Source of the DNA: VRUE01 sp963745915 | Lineage (GTDB): Bacteria; Actinomycetota; Thermoleophilia; Solirubrobacterales; 70-9 | Reading direction: 5' to 3' | Assembly: GCA_963745915.1 (NCBI GenBank) | Contig: CAVUZA010000002.1 | Location: 1,488,001 to 1,552,000 of the forward strand | DNA length: 64,000 nt | Part shown: one piece after another, positions 51,055 to 60,082 of the stretch | Numbering within the stretch: the first letter of the stretch is position 1 | How the letters are laid out: each line of letters starts with the position of its first letter | The notes under the pieces: model-generated | What the model was told of the DNA's origin: nothing | Seen by the model: only the letters and a program-made list of their open reading frames with translations | The model's database searches: none | Translations under genes and position numbers: made by a program

Positions 51055-54000
51055 TCAGCAGCCCTGGCGCCGCCGGCTGCCCCAGCGGGCGAGCGAGAAG
51101 GCGGCGACGAGCGGGGTCAGCGCCAGGGCCGAGATCGCGCTGAGCAGCTGCCAGGTCGCGCCGCCGTCGAAGCCGGCTTCGACCAGGTCGATTCCGGACC
51201 AGACTCCGAGCAGGCCGAAGCTGACGGCGAGGATCGCGCAGGTGAGGGGGCCGTTGCGGATCTTGCTCAGCGCCCTGATCGCGCCCCCGGCCCAGCTCGG
51301 GACCGGCAGCCGCGCCGCGGAGACGACGCCGAGCGCTGCGAGCGGGGCGAGCAGCACCAGGTTGGGCGGGTTGACGAAGCCCGGCACGGCCGGTGCGAAG
51401 AGGATGCGTTCGAGGTCGAGCGAGCCAAACAGTGCGGCCAGCGCCACGGCGAAGCCGATCGGCGCCCCCACCAGGCCGACGGTGAGCGGCAGGTTGCGGC
51501 GCGGCTCGACCCCGCGCAGCAGCCGCAGGCCCGGCACGCTGGCGAAGCCAACGGCGCCGATCGCCGCGACCAGGGCGGTCAGCGTCATCCAGGTCCAGAC
51601 GTCATCGAACCGCAGCACGCCAGCGGGGTCGGTCTCGAGCAGGCGGGCGGTGAGGAAGATCGCCGCGACCCAGAGCCCGAGCCCGGCGGTCGCCCGGTAG
51701 AGCGGGCGCTCGGCGACTGTCGCCGCCACGGCCGAGAGCGGCGTGCGGGCGAGGCCGAGGAATTTGGAGAGCGGCAGCCCGGCTGTGCGCAGCGCCGAGA
51801 GCGAGACGAAGGCGGCGTGGGCGATCGTGCGCAGGCCGAGGTCGCTGACCGCTTCCTCGCTGTCGGTCAGCCGCTCGGGCAGAGAATCCGCCGTCGGCGT
51901 ACATCTTGCGCACCGCTTTCACCGCCGTCTGGGGGTCGGTGCGCCTGCCCACCGCGAAGGGCTCCACCGCGCTGCCCAGCGCGCTGTCGGCGGTTGCCTC
52001 CTCGAAGACGATCCCCAGCTCCTCGCTGACGATCTCCAGCTGCGCGGCGCGTTGGAAGACCGCCCGGGTGAAGGGCATGCGCTCGACGCCCGTCGTCTCG
52101 TCGGCCGCCTCCAGCTCCGCGCGGATCGTCTGCTCGACCCGCTCGCGCAGCTTGCCCTCGAGCGGCGCGCCGCGCGCCGCGGCGGCGTCCTCGAGCGCCT
52201 CTTCGAGCAGCCAGCGCCGCGTTTTCGTCTCCGCGGCGTCCTCCGCAGCGCTGGCGGGCAGCAGCGCCTCAGTCAGTTTTTCCGCCCGGGTCGCCGCCTT
52301 CCCGTCGCCGCATTCGTCAGAGGGCCGGGCGAGCAGCATGTCGACCAGCCGCGCGGCCGCGTCGAGGCGCCCCCACATGAAGTCGTTGGCCCGCCAGGAG
52401 CGGCGGTAGAAGCCGGCGAAGTGGCCCAGGCCGACGCCGGTGAGCTTCTCCTGCGCCGACGCCGGGCTGGGCAGGCGCAGGGGGCCGGAGGTGAAGATCG
52501 GCGCGGGCGCGGCCGGGGTGAGCTGGACGAAGTGCAGCTCCTCGGCGCTTTCGATGTCCGCTTCGGAGCTGAACGCGCGCCGCACCACCTCGATCGCGAG
52601 CACCCGGTCGAAGAAGGCCGCGAGCCGGTCGGCCTCGGTCGCCTGCAGGGAGCCGAACAGGTTGCGCATCGGGCTCTCGGCCAGCTCCCCCGGAAACTCG
52701 AGCAGCAGGTCGCGCACGGCCTCGGCGCCGGCGCGAACGGCAGCGTCGGCGAGCGGAGCCTGGGCGACCGCCTTGGCGACGGCTTTCTGCAGGCGGTCGA
52801 GCGGCGGCTCTTCGCGCAGGCGGGCGGGATCGCCGTCGCCGGCCGGCTCGAGCACCTCCTCTCGCGCGGCGGTAAGCCGGAAGAGCTGCGCGTCGATCGC
52901 GTCTCTGGTAGCGAGCAGTTCATCGCGCAGCGCGTCGTCGGCGGTCGGCAGCTCGGCCCGCAGCAGGTCGAGCAGCAGGTGGAGGACGCGCTGCGCCGGG
53001 CGCACTCCCCAGCGCCAGGTGGTGCCCGGCACGTGCGTCGGCTGGAAGGGGATCCAGGGCAGCTGCGCCCGCGAGGCGCTGAGCAGGTCGCTCATCGCCG
53101 TCGCCGCGGCCGGCTCGCCGAGCAGCTCCTCGAGTGAGGTCATCGTGCGGCGTTCGCAGTAAGCGCCGAAGAGCGCTCTTGCCGTGCCCTGCAGCTCGCC
53201 GAGGTCCATTTTCAGCAGGCGCAGCTGCACGTCGGCGGACAGCCGCGGCCGCTCGACCGCGCGCTTGATCGCGTAGAGCTGGTCGACGAAGGGCGCCGTG
53301 CGCGGCAGGTTGACGGCGTAGGCGCCGACCTCGCGCAGGCTGGGGGCCTCGCCGGCGAGCGCGTCGCTGGGCGCGGTCGGATCGCCGTTCATGTAGCAGA
53401 CGTAGCGCACCACCCGGGAGTCGGCGGGCTTGGTCGGGATCAGGTCGAGCGCGGCCTCGATCGGGGCGTTGTCGAGCAGGCCGCCGTCGATGCCGAAGGT
53501 CGGGTTCGGCAGGCCGGCAAGCACGCGGGCGTTCTCGTTCACCATCCAGGGCTCGAAGGCGAAGGGGAAGGACGCCGAGGTTCGCGCCGCCGCGGCCAGC
53601 GACTCGGCGCTGAAGTGGGCAGCTTCGCGGAACCTGAAGCGGGGGCGATGCTCGCGCGCGACCAGCTCGCCGCCCCAGGTGTCGCGGAAGCGTTTCTCGA
53701 CGCCGATCACGTCGGTCATCGTCACGTCGAGGCTGGGCACGACCCGCCGCAGTCCCGGCGCCTTGCAGTCCTCGTATCCCGGCACCTGCTTGTTGACGCC
53801 CAGCACGCCCTCGAAGGCTTTCCGCAGGCGCTCGTGGAAGAGCTTGCCGTCCATCAGCGAGGCGGGCTCTTCGGCGCTCGCCGGGTACATCAGGTCGCCG
53901 AGGTCGCCGAGGTCGAGCCACTGGTCGCGGACGAACTTGGTCTCGAGCCGGCGTCCCTTGACCATCGCCGCGCCGAGCAGAGCCCCGTTGATGCCGCCGG

Positions 54001-54205
54001 CGCTGGCGCCGGTGAGGATGTCGAAGACGAGGCGGCGGCCGAAGCTGCGGCACAGCGTGTCGTACACGCGCTCCGGCTCGCCGCTGGTCCGCCCCGCCCG
54101 CCGCGCGCGGTCGAGCTCGACCGCGCAGCCGCCCATCCAGACCGCCAGGCTGACGCCGCCGTTGAGGGCCATCGCGACCCGCAGCTCCTGCACCCGCTCC
54201 GACAT
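51055..54205 (-). CDS. Large patatin-like protein with C-terminal membrane region, one frameshift
   Basis: The N-terminus has MALNGGVSLAVWMGG (oxyanion region), GASAGGING (nucleophile) and GIDGGLLDN (aspartate), as in patatin-like proteins with a DUF3376-type region. Near 51886 the frame breaks after KMYADGG; deleting one base lets it continue as DSLPERLTDSEEAVSDLGLRT into a segment with several membrane helices ending at 51055. The joined product is about 1049 residues. The part 51055-51729 should therefore not be called a separate gene. A lipid hydrolase anchored in the membrane is inferred. Confidence 0.85.
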
Positions 54206-54266
54206 TGGCGCAAACCCTCTCAGGTTTGCGGCTGATCAGTCAATAGACACGGAGGAATCGAGAATC

Positions 54267-56048
54267 TCAGCCCGCGTAGAGCTGCTCGATCTCGTCCTCG
54301 TGCTTGCTGGCGACCACCGCCCGCTTGACCTTCAGGGTCGGGGTCAGCTCGCCGGCTTCCTGGGAGAGGTCGCGGGGGAGGATCTTCAGCTTCTTGACTT
54401 GCTCGACGCGGGCGAACTTCTCGTTGATCTGCTCGCGGTGGGCTTCGATCGAGGCGACGACCTCGGCGTTGGAGGCCAGGGCCGCCGGGTCCTCGGGCAG
54501 GCCGTGCTCCTTGGCGTAGGCGACCGCTTCTTCGGGGTCGAGGGTGACCAGGGCGACCAGGTACGGCTTGCGGTCGCCGACCACGACGCACTGGGAGACC
54601 AGCGGGTGCTGCTTGATCTCGTTCTCGAGGTTCGCCGGGGTGATGTTCTTGCCGCCGGCGGTGATGATGATGTCCTTCTTGCGGCCGGTGATCGTGATGA
54701 AGCCCTCGGAGTCGATCTCGCCGATGTCGCCGGTGTGCAGCCAGCCGTCGACGATCGTCTCCCGGGTCGCCTCCTCGTTCTTGTAGTAGCCCTGGAAGAC
54801 GTTCGGGCCCTTGACCAGGATCTCGCCGTCCTCGGCGATCCTCACCTCGCAGCCGGGGAACGGTTTGCCGATCGTGCCGATCTTGAAGTCGTCGGGGGTG
54901 GAGATCGTCGCCGCGGTCGAGGTCTCGGTCATCCCCCAGCCCTCGAGCACGAGCACCCCGGCGGCGTCGAAGAAGCGCAGGATCTCGGGGTTGATCGGCG
55001 CCGCGCCGGAGACGGCGAGGCGCAGGTTGCCGCCGAACAGGGCGCGGATCTTGGACAGAACCTTCTCGTCGGCGAACTTGTACTGGCGGCTGAGCAGGAA
55101 GCCCGGCTGGCGCCCTTCGCGTTCCATCGCGCGCACCTTCTTGCCGACCCCGATCGACCAGTTGAAGATCGCCTTTTTGAGGCCGCCCTCCTTCTCCATC
55201 GCGCTGGTCGCAGCGGTGTAGATCTTCTCGAAGATGCGCGGCACCGAGGGGAAGTAGGTCGGCTTCAGCTCGCCGAGGTTGGGCACGATCTTCAGCGGGT
55301 CGCGCTCCCAGTAGGCGAGGGTGGCGCCGAGGTCGAAGCTGCCGAGCTGGATCAGCAGGGCGAAGGAGTGGGCGAGCGGGAGGTAGAGGTAGGTCAGGTC
55401 TTCGGGCTCGATCACGCTGTTCTCGTTGACCATGTCGAGCATCGCCCGGTAGTTGCCGTGACTGATGATGCAGCCCTTCGGCGGCCCGGTCGTGCCCGAG
55501 GTGTAGATGAAGGTGCAGATGTCGTCCTTGGTGACCGACTGCCAGCGCTGCTCCCACTCGGCCGCCTCGCGCCTGGCGCCGCGGGTGGCGAGATCCTCGA
55601 GCGAGATCGCGTCCTCGCTGGCGCCGCTCATCCGCACGACGTGCTCGAGCAGCGGCAGCCTGTCGCGCACCGCGCGAACCTTCTCCAGCTGCTCGTCGTC
55701 CTCGACGACGACGACCTTGGCGTCGGAGTTCTCCAGCACGTACTGGCACTCCTCGGGCGAGTTGGTCTGGTAGATCGGGACGACGACGGCGCCGGCCGAG
55801 AGCGCGGCGAAGTCGAAGTAGGTCCACTCGACCCGGGTGTTGGCCAGGATCGAGACCTTGTCGCCCTTCTCGACGCCGAGGTCGATCAGGCCGAGGGAGA
55901 GCGAGCGGACCGTCTCCAGCACCTCGTCGTAGCTGCGCCGCTGCCACTCCCCGCCCTGCTTGAAGCAGACCGCGGGAGCGCTGCCGTACCTCTTCGCCGA
56001 CAGCGGCAGCAGGTCTGCGAGCGTGGCCGAACCGGTTCCCCTCTCCAT
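54267..56048 (-). CDS. fadD: Long-chain acyl-CoA synthetase (AMP-forming)
   Basis: The 593-residue enzyme has the AMP-binding P-loop YTSGTTGPPKG, the A5 motif GWGMTETS and the late WLHTGDIGEIDSEGFITITGRKKD with the hinge and lysine near the end. It activates fatty acids with ATP and CoA. A small HTH-like gene lies 24 bases upstream on the same strand, and the patatin-like gene lies downstream, a plausible lipid-release and activation pair. Chain-length specificity is not visible. Confidence 0.92.
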   Translation of the reverse strand: MERGTGSATLADLLPLSAKRYGSAPAVCFKQGGEWQRRSYDEVLETVRSLSLGLIDLGVEKGDKVSILANTRVEWTYFDFAALSAGAVVVPIYQTNSPEECQYVLENSDAKVVVVEDDEQLEKVRAVRDRLPLLEHVVRMSGASEDAISLEDLATRGARREAAEWEQRWQSVTKDDICTFIYTSGTTGPPKGCIISHGNYRAMLDMVNENSVIEPEDLTYLYLPLAHSFALLIQLGSFDLGATLAYWERDPLKIVPNLGELKPTYFPSVPRIFEKIYTAATSAMEKEGGLKKAIFNWSIGVGKKVRAMEREGRQPGFLLSRQYKFADEKVLSKIRALFGGNLRLAVSGAAPINPEILRFFDAAGVLVLEGWGMTETSTAATISTPDDFKIGTIGKPFPGCEVRIAEDGEILVKGPNVFQGYYKNEEATRETIVDGWLHTGDIGEIDSEGFITITGRKKDIIITAGGKNITPANLENEIKQHPLVSQCVVVGDRKPYLVALVTLDPEEAVAYAKEHGLPEDPAALASNAEVVASIEAHREQINEKFARVEQVKKLKILPRDLSQEAGELTPTLKVKRAVVASKHEDEIEQLYAG

Positions 56049-56072
56049 CCGGTGCCGCAGTGTAGTTGAGCG

Positions 56073-56258
56073 CTACGTGGCGCGAGCCTCGCCGCGCTGT
56101 TCGCCGGCGGTCATGCTGCGCAGCGAGGCCTCGAAGAGGGCCCTGTCGATGCGGCCGTGGAAGATCGGAACCCCCATCTGAGCACAGCGGCCGATCACCT
56201 CCTGCTGCTGCATCTGGAGCTGCTCGGCAAGCTCGGACGGCGTCAGGTGATTGGCCAC
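56073..56258 (-). CDS. Small protein with possible helix-turn-helix
   Basis: The 61-residue product begins MANHLTPSELAEQLQMQQQEVIGRCAQMGVPIFHGRIDRALF, with the helical pattern of a small winged or excisionase-type DNA-binding domain (also like the IF2 N-terminal fold). It precedes fadD closely, so it may regulate it. No closer assignment is possible. Confidence 0.6.
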   Translation of the reverse strand: MANHLTPSELAEQLQMQQQEVIGRCAQMGVPIFHGRIDRALFEASLRSMTAGEQRGEARAT

Positions 56259-56301
56259 AGCGGACCTCCCTCGTAGTCGAAACCAGGTAGTCCGAATCTA
56301 C

Positions 56302-56314
56302 TCCGGTATCCGGA
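56302..56314. promoter_or_regulatory. Palindromic operator-like site between divergent genes
   Basis: TCCGG-TAT-CCGGA is a perfect inverted repeat in the 121-bp region between the small HTH gene and the thioredoxin-fold gene; a wider CAGG..GTCCG / CGGACCTG pairing surrounds it. It could bind the regulator of either gene. Confidence 0.4.
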
Positions 56315-56379
56315 CCTGTCAAACGAGATTTCCGCAGCGTGGGGGAGGGGCGGGAGCGGCGAGCCGCGATAATGCCCCG

Positions 56380-57129
56380 ATGCCCGCCCTCGCCGAGGAC
56401 CAGCGGCCCGAGCCGGCCGCCGTGCCGCTGCCGCGCCGCGGCCGGGTCTGGGTCATCCTCGCCCTTGGCCTCGCCGTCGTCGCCCTCGGCTACGCGATCG
56501 TCGAAATCGCCACCCGGCCGGCGGGTCGCGACGCGGTGCGGGTGAGCGGCATCGCCGACGCCCAGCGCATCTTCGGCGGCATCCCCCAGGAAGGCGACCG
56601 GCTTGGCTCGGCCGACGCCCCCGTCTCGGTCCAGGTCTTCAACGACATGCAGTGCTCCAGCTGCCGCGCCGACTTCCTCGAGACGATCCCGGCGCTGACC
56701 GAACGCTACGCCCGCCCCGGCGACGCGAAGCTGCTGATGCGCCACTACTCGGTCGCCGAGAACCCGCTCGAGCTCGGCTTCTACGGGGCGGAGGCGGCGG
56801 CCGAGCAGGGTTACGGCTGGCAGTACACCTACCTCTTCTTCCGCAACCAGGCCGAGGCCGAGCGCTTCGGCGTCGGCGACGAGCTGCTCGCCTCACTGGC
56901 CGGCTCGATCGGCGAACTCGACGTGCCGGAATGGAAGGACCTGCTCGAAGCCGAACTCGGCGGCGACGGCCCGATCACCCGGCGCCTGGAGTCCTACGAG
57001 AAGCTCGGCGTCGAGCTCGGCATCCGCACCCGCCAGGCGGTGATCGTCAGCGGCCCCGGCGGCACCCGCACCCTGCAGGACGGCCCCAGCCTGGCCCGGA
57101 TCGAAGCCGCGATCGAGGCAGTCCGCTAG
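56380..57129 (+). CDS. Membrane-anchored thioredoxin-fold (DsbA-like) protein
   Basis: The 249-residue protein has one N-terminal membrane segment (VWVILALGLAVVALGYAIVEI, about 24-44) and a thioredoxin-4 type domain with CSSC in FNDMQCSSCRADFLETIP, the redox motif. The spacing to a later conserved cis-proline region fits DsbA/DsbG-like oxidoreductases facing outward. ATG 56380 is the only in-frame start close to the segment. Partner not identified; a tRNA gene follows. Confidence 0.82.
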   Translation: MPALAEDQRPEPAAVPLPRRGRVWVILALGLAVVALGYAIVEIATRPAGRDAVRVSGIADAQRIFGGIPQEGDRLGSADAPVSVQVFNDMQCSSCRADFLETIPALTERYARPGDAKLLMRHYSVAENPLELGFYGAEAAAEQGYGWQYTYLFFRNQAEAERFGVGDELLASLAGSIGELDVPEWKDLLEAELGGDGPITRRLESYEKLGVELGIRTRQAVIVSGPGGTRTLQDGPSLARIEAAIEAVR

Positions 57130-57161
57130 CCCCGCCCCCCGTCTGGGATAATCCGCCCTCT

Positions 57162-57235
57162 CGGGGCGTGGCGCAGCCTGGTAGCGCGCACCGTTCGGGT
57201 CGGTGAGGTCCCCGGTTCAAATCCGGGCGCCCCGA
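57162..57235 (+). tRNA. tRNA-Pro (anticodon CGG)
   Basis: The 74-nt gene folds into a full cloverleaf: acceptor CGGGGCG/CGCCCCG, D-arm with AGCCTGGTAGCGC, anticodon stem CACCG/CGGTG around TTCGGGT (anticodon CGG, reads CCG), T-arm with GGTTCAAATCC. CCA is not encoded. A hairpin repeat lies ten bases downstream and may end transcription. Confidence 0.96.
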
Positions 57236-57244
57236 TGTTCGTAG

Positions 57245-57293
57245 CTTCCGGTGCGCTTTTTGCCGGCCATGGGCACATAAAGCGCACCGGAAG
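57245..57293. repeat. 49-bp hairpin repeat, copy A
   Basis: CTTCCGGTGCGCTTT pairs with AAAGCGCACCGGAAG (15 bp perfect) around a loop holding CCATGGGCACAT. Copy B at 57876-57923 is a direct repeat with a few substitutions, and the HNH gene lies between them. It sits just after tRNA-Pro. Confidence 0.85.
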
Positions 57294-57320
57294 CCTCGGC
57301 GTGGTTCCGGAGGTCCGGCC

Positions 57321-57767
57321 CTAGGACACGTACGCCTTGCGCACCATCGCCGCCGTCCACCGGTTCGTGCCGTGGGCGGGGGGAACACCCTTGCGGTTGA
57401 GGAACTCGGCGATGTCGGCGAGGGACTTGCCTTTCGCGAGCAGGGTCCCGATCTGCTTGCGCCGGGTGTAATCCCGCTGGTTGCACTCCGTGTGGGAGAG
57501 TCGAACGTTCTCGGGCCGGAGGTGCCCGCCGGCCGACTTGAGGACCGGGTAGTGGTCGGCCGAGGGGGCCCACTTGCTGCGTGGCGTCGTGACCTGATCG
57601 AACGCGCCGCGCCCGTTGTGGTGGTAGCACTGCGGCATCTCGCACTTCAGGGCGAGGATCTGGCCGCGCTCGGCCATCTGCACGAGGACACCCCTCACGC
57701 CAAGCTCGCGAAGCTGGTCCGCGACCGAGCCATCCGCGCTGCCCGCGCCACCTGCTGCCTTCGCCAT
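57321..57767 (-). CDS. HNH-endonuclease-like protein with recombinase-type C-terminus
   Basis: The 148-residue protein has an HNH-type centre: CEMPQCYHHNG, then SADHYPVLKSAGGHLRPENVRLSHTECNQRDY with the His-Asn-His/Cys arrangement. The end, LLAKGKSLADIAEFLNRKGVPPAHGTNRWTAAMVRK, looks like the helix-turn-helix region of large serine recombinases. The gene lies between two copies of a hairpin repeat next to a tRNA, which suggests a small mobile or homing unit. Catalytic activity is inferred, not certain. Confidence 0.75.
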   Translation of the reverse strand: MAKAAGGAGSADGSVADQLRELGVRGVLVQMAERGQILALKCEMPQCYHHNGRGAFDQVTTPRSKWAPSADHYPVLKSAGGHLRPENVRLSHTECNQRDYTRRKQIGTLLAKGKSLADIAEFLNRKGVPPAHGTNRWTAAMVRKAYVS

Positions 57768-57788
57768 CGAGTCACCTTTCTCGTGTAG

Positions 57789-57829
57789 TTGTCCTATCGG
57801 TAACCGTGATTTGTCCTATCGGAACCGTG
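57789..57829. promoter_or_regulatory. Tandem operator-like repeats upstream of the HNH gene
   Basis: TTGTCCTATCGG followed by (T)AACCGTG occurs twice, at 57789-57808 and 57811-57829, 22 bases apart (two helical turns). The first contains the palindrome CGGTTACCG. Its position before the HNH start fits promoter and operator function. Confidence 0.6.
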
Positions 57830-57875
57830 CATACATTACGTAGAGCGTCACTCCATAGGAGTGTCGCTTTCGTCG

Positions 57876-57923
57876 CTCCGGTGCGCTTTATGCTCGCCAT
57901 GGGTACATAAAGCGCACCGGAAG
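57876..57923. repeat. 48-bp hairpin repeat, copy B
   Basis: TCCGGTGCGCTTTATG pairs perfectly with CATAAAGCGCACCGGA (16 bp), loop containing CCATGGGTA. Against copy A only a few bases differ, and the two differences inside the stem restore pairing. Confidence 0.85.
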
Positions 57924-57962
57924 GCTCGGGACCGGTGGGGGGATTGCGGCCCTGGGCCGGTC

Positions 57963-58334
57963 TCAGTACGGCGGGCGAAGGTTTTCGAACATCGGGAAGT
58001 GTTTGAGATTACGCGTGGCGAGGTCGGCGTCGAGCTCCTCGGCCGTGGCTGCGATCGCGAGGTCGGCGACTCCGATGCCGGGGTGGCTGCGGCGCCACTT
58101 GCGCCCCAGCTCTCCGGCGCGGCGTGCCACGGCTTCGCTCACGGGAACCCAGACGAGCAGCGCAAAGAGCCTGTCGGCGGCACGCCGCTCCGCGGACCGC
58201 AGCCCCTGGATCACCTCTATGCGACTGATCTCCGAACACGAGGGGCGGCCGTCGAGGCCGGCGAGGTACTCGCTGGCCGGAGTCGAGGCGCGAAGGTGAT
58301 CGACGAGAATGCTGGTGTCGAGGACGACGCTCAA
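57963..58334 (-). CDS. vapC: VapC-type toxin (PIN-domain ribonuclease)
   Basis: The 123-residue protein, from TTG 58334, shows the PIN acidic residues: D in VVLDTSILVDHL, E in CSEISRIEVIQG, D in GVADLAIAATA and D in DADLATRNLKHF. VapC toxins cleave tRNA or rRNA. The TTG start overlaps the antitoxin stop as TTGA, so translation is coupled and the toxin is likely made in small amounts. Confidence 0.9.
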   Translation of the reverse strand: MSVVLDTSILVDHLRASTPASEYLAGLDGRPSCSEISRIEVIQGLRSAERRAADRLFALLVWVPVSEAVARRAGELGRKWRRSHPGIGVADLAIAATAEELDADLATRNLKHFPMFENLRPPY

Positions 58335-58603
58335 CGCTCGAGCCGCGCCAGCCGCTCGGCGTCTTCGCGCCGGATGTCCTCGACGTAGTCGGCGCCCTCC
58401 GCGAGGTAGGGCGCGATGCCGGCGGTGCCCTCGACTGCGCTCTTCCATTGCGCCCGCCACTCCGCGGCGTCCTGCTCCTCTTTGGACAGGTATGCGTCCA
58501 CCGCGCGGCGGATCAACATCGAGCGTGAGGTGCCTGCGGCCGCGGCGCGCCTGTCGAGCCGGGATGTCTGGTCGTCGTCGAGGTAGATCTGGGTGCGATT
58601 CAC
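58331..58603 (-). CDS. vapB: VapB-type antitoxin (ribbon-helix-helix)
   Basis: The 90-residue protein begins NRTQIYLDDDQTSRLDRRAAAAGTSRSMLIRRAVDAYL, a ribbon-helix-helix DNA-binding domain, followed by an acidic tail that should wrap the toxin (EGADYVEDIRREDAERLARLER). GTG start at 58603. It represses its own promoter together with VapC in known systems, and a palindrome sits at its start. Confidence 0.9.
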   Translation of the reverse strand: MNRTQIYLDDDQTSRLDRRAAAAGTSRSMLIRRAVDAYLSKEEQDAAEWRAQWKSAVEGTAGIAPYLAEGADYVEDIRREDAERLARLER

Positions 58604-58621
58604 GATGTATAAACATACATC
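58604..58621. promoter_or_regulatory. Operator-like palindrome of the vapBC operon
   Basis: GATGTAT-AAAC-ATACATC is a perfect inverted repeat directly before the vapB GTG, AT-rich against the surrounding GC. It is a likely VapB binding site overlapping the -10 region. Confidence 0.65.
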
Positions 58622-58649
58622 ACCAACGCGACCCGCTGGCCCGGGTCGC

Positions 58650-59222
58650 TCAGAGGCCGAGGTCGCGGACGCCGCGCTCGTCCCAGCCGAGGTGGTGGGC
58701 GACCTCGTGGCGGACGGTGCGCTCGACCTGGGCTCGCAGCAGCTCGGGGTCGTGGCCGAAGTCGCGCTCGAGCGTGTCGCGGTAGATGACGATGTGGTCG
58801 CGGTAGTCGTCGCGGGCGACGGTGTCGCCGATGTAGTGGCCGTAGGCGTGGTGCAGGTGGCCGAGGTGGGAAACGAGGACGGGGATGCCTTCGACCACGT
58901 CGCGCAGATCCTCGGGCAGGCCGTCGATCGCCTCGACGACGAGCTGGTCGAACTCGCTCAGCGGCTGCTCGGGGGGCGGCAGCCTGGCCAGCGCCTCGCT
59001 GCGCTCCGAAAGCCGGCGGAACTCCCGCTCGGGCATCTCGTCGCCGAGCAGCATCACCGTCGCCCAGGCCGTGATCAGCACGACGGCGACGATCCCCGCC
59101 AGCAGCGCCAGCAGGCCGCCCAGCCCGGCGAACGAGGGCGGGTTGAGCAGCAGCATCGCCAGCCCGACGAGGAACGCGAGCAGCGCGGCGGCGCGCAGGG
59201 GTGGGCCGAGCGTCTCCTTCAT
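58650..59222 (-). CDS. Membrane-anchored metallopeptidase-like protein (HExxH)
   Basis: The 190-residue protein has two N-terminal hydrophobic segments (AALLAFLVGLAMLLL and LLALLAGIVAVVLITAWATVMLL) and a C-terminal domain with PEDLRDVVEGIPVLV and VRHEVAHHLGWDERGVRDLGL, the signature of the small metallopeptidase family once called DUF1025. The C-terminal domain alone usually forms the protein; the membrane anchor is the less usual part. Substrate unknown. Confidence 0.8.
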   Translation of the reverse strand: MKETLGPPLRAAALLAFLVGLAMLLLNPPSFAGLGGLLALLAGIVAVVLITAWATVMLLGDEMPEREFRRLSERSEALARLPPPEQPLSEFDQLVVEAIDGLPEDLRDVVEGIPVLVSHLGHLHHAYGHYIGDTVARDDYRDHIVIYRDTLERDFGHDPELLRAQVERTVRHEVAHHLGWDERGVRDLGL

Positions 59223-59315
59223 GCATCGAGGGTAGACCTCGGGCGCGAGCGGACATCCAGCCGCAGGCCGGCCTGGGAAGCGGGGCTGCGGCCGAGCGGA
59301 TCGCTCCGTCCGCTG

Positions 59316-60032
59316 TCAGCTTCCGGCCAGGGCGCCGCCGTAGACCTGCCAGGCAAGCGCACTCTTGGCCACCAGGCTCAGCACCAGGTAGGCCTTCTCG
59401 GCGAAGAGCGGGTCCGCCCACCGACCGCGGCGCCTGTACTGCAGCCACATGTTGACGGCGAAGCTGTTGAAGAGGATCAGCAGGGTCACGAAGATCGCGA
59501 TCACGAAGCCGGGCACGTCGCCGGTCTCGCTCTGGGAGACGGCGATCTGCAGGGCGATCGCGATCCAGGGCACCGCTCCCACCACGCAGCCGTAGACGAA
59601 GGGTCGCCATCGCACCTGCTCGCGTCCGACGTTGACCCGCTCCATCGTCAGCCCGAAGAGGATCATCGCGGCGTTCGCTCCGAACAGCGCCACGAGGGCC
59701 GTGCCCTCGCGCACCCCCGCCAGCATCGCGATCAGCACGACCATCAGGGAGGCGCTGACCGAGTACTCCCACCACCTCGCCGGGTTGATCCCCCGCGATA
59801 CCTGGCGCTCGTACCAGCGCCGTCCCCAGGTGCCCACCGAGAGGTGGTCGATCGCGGCGAGCAGGAGGAATGCCGCAACGGCGATGTCGACGCGGACGTC
59901 GAAGAGCTGCTTCGGGCCGCCGAACTCCCCGGCCCCGGGCGGGCCCGTGAGGTAGCTGATAGTCACCGGAAGCGAGACGGCGCCGGCGAGCAGCAGGATC
60001 GCGAACGCCTGCGCCAGGTGCGCGGACCCCAC
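59316..60032 (-). CDS. Heliorhodopsin
   Basis: The 238-residue seven-helix protein matches heliorhodopsins closely. The retinal Schiff-base lysine is K223 in LSLVAKSALAWQV; the counterion is E89 in ARWWEYSVSASLM with R86; pocket histidines are H5 and H63; and FGANAAMILFG and VPGFV are conserved. Heliorhodopsins have the N-terminus inside, opposite to other rhodopsins, and do not pump ions; their roles are still debated. The GTG at 60032 truncates the family's SLRRWN N-terminus, visible in frame upstream, so the true start may be CTG 60053 or CTG 60086, the latter overlapping the upstream stop. Confidence 0.93.
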   Translation of the reverse strand: MGSAHLAQAFAILLLAGAVSLPVTISYLTGPPGAGEFGGPKQLFDVRVDIAVAAFLLLAAIDHLSVGTWGRRWYERQVSRGINPARWWEYSVSASLMVVLIAMLAGVREGTALVALFGANAAMILFGLTMERVNVGREQVRWRPFVYGCVVGAVPWIAIALQIAVSQSETGDVPGFVIAIFVTLLILFNSFAVNMWLQYRRRGRWADPLFAEKAYLVLSLVAKSALAWQVYGGALAGS

Positions 60033-60082
60033 TCCCAGGTTCCAGCGCCTCAGGCTCGCGATCCCGTCGCGGGGACGGCGGC

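Noticed and set aside
51055..51729. Separate membrane-protein gene
   Set aside because: Its frame continues the large patatin gene after a one-base correction near 51886, so it is the C-terminal part of that protein.
57851..57870. CATAGGAGTGT resembling sequence near the IS110 leader
   Set aside because: An 11-base match to about 6178 without other IS110 features; most likely chance, helped by a local CACTCC/GGAGTG palindrome.
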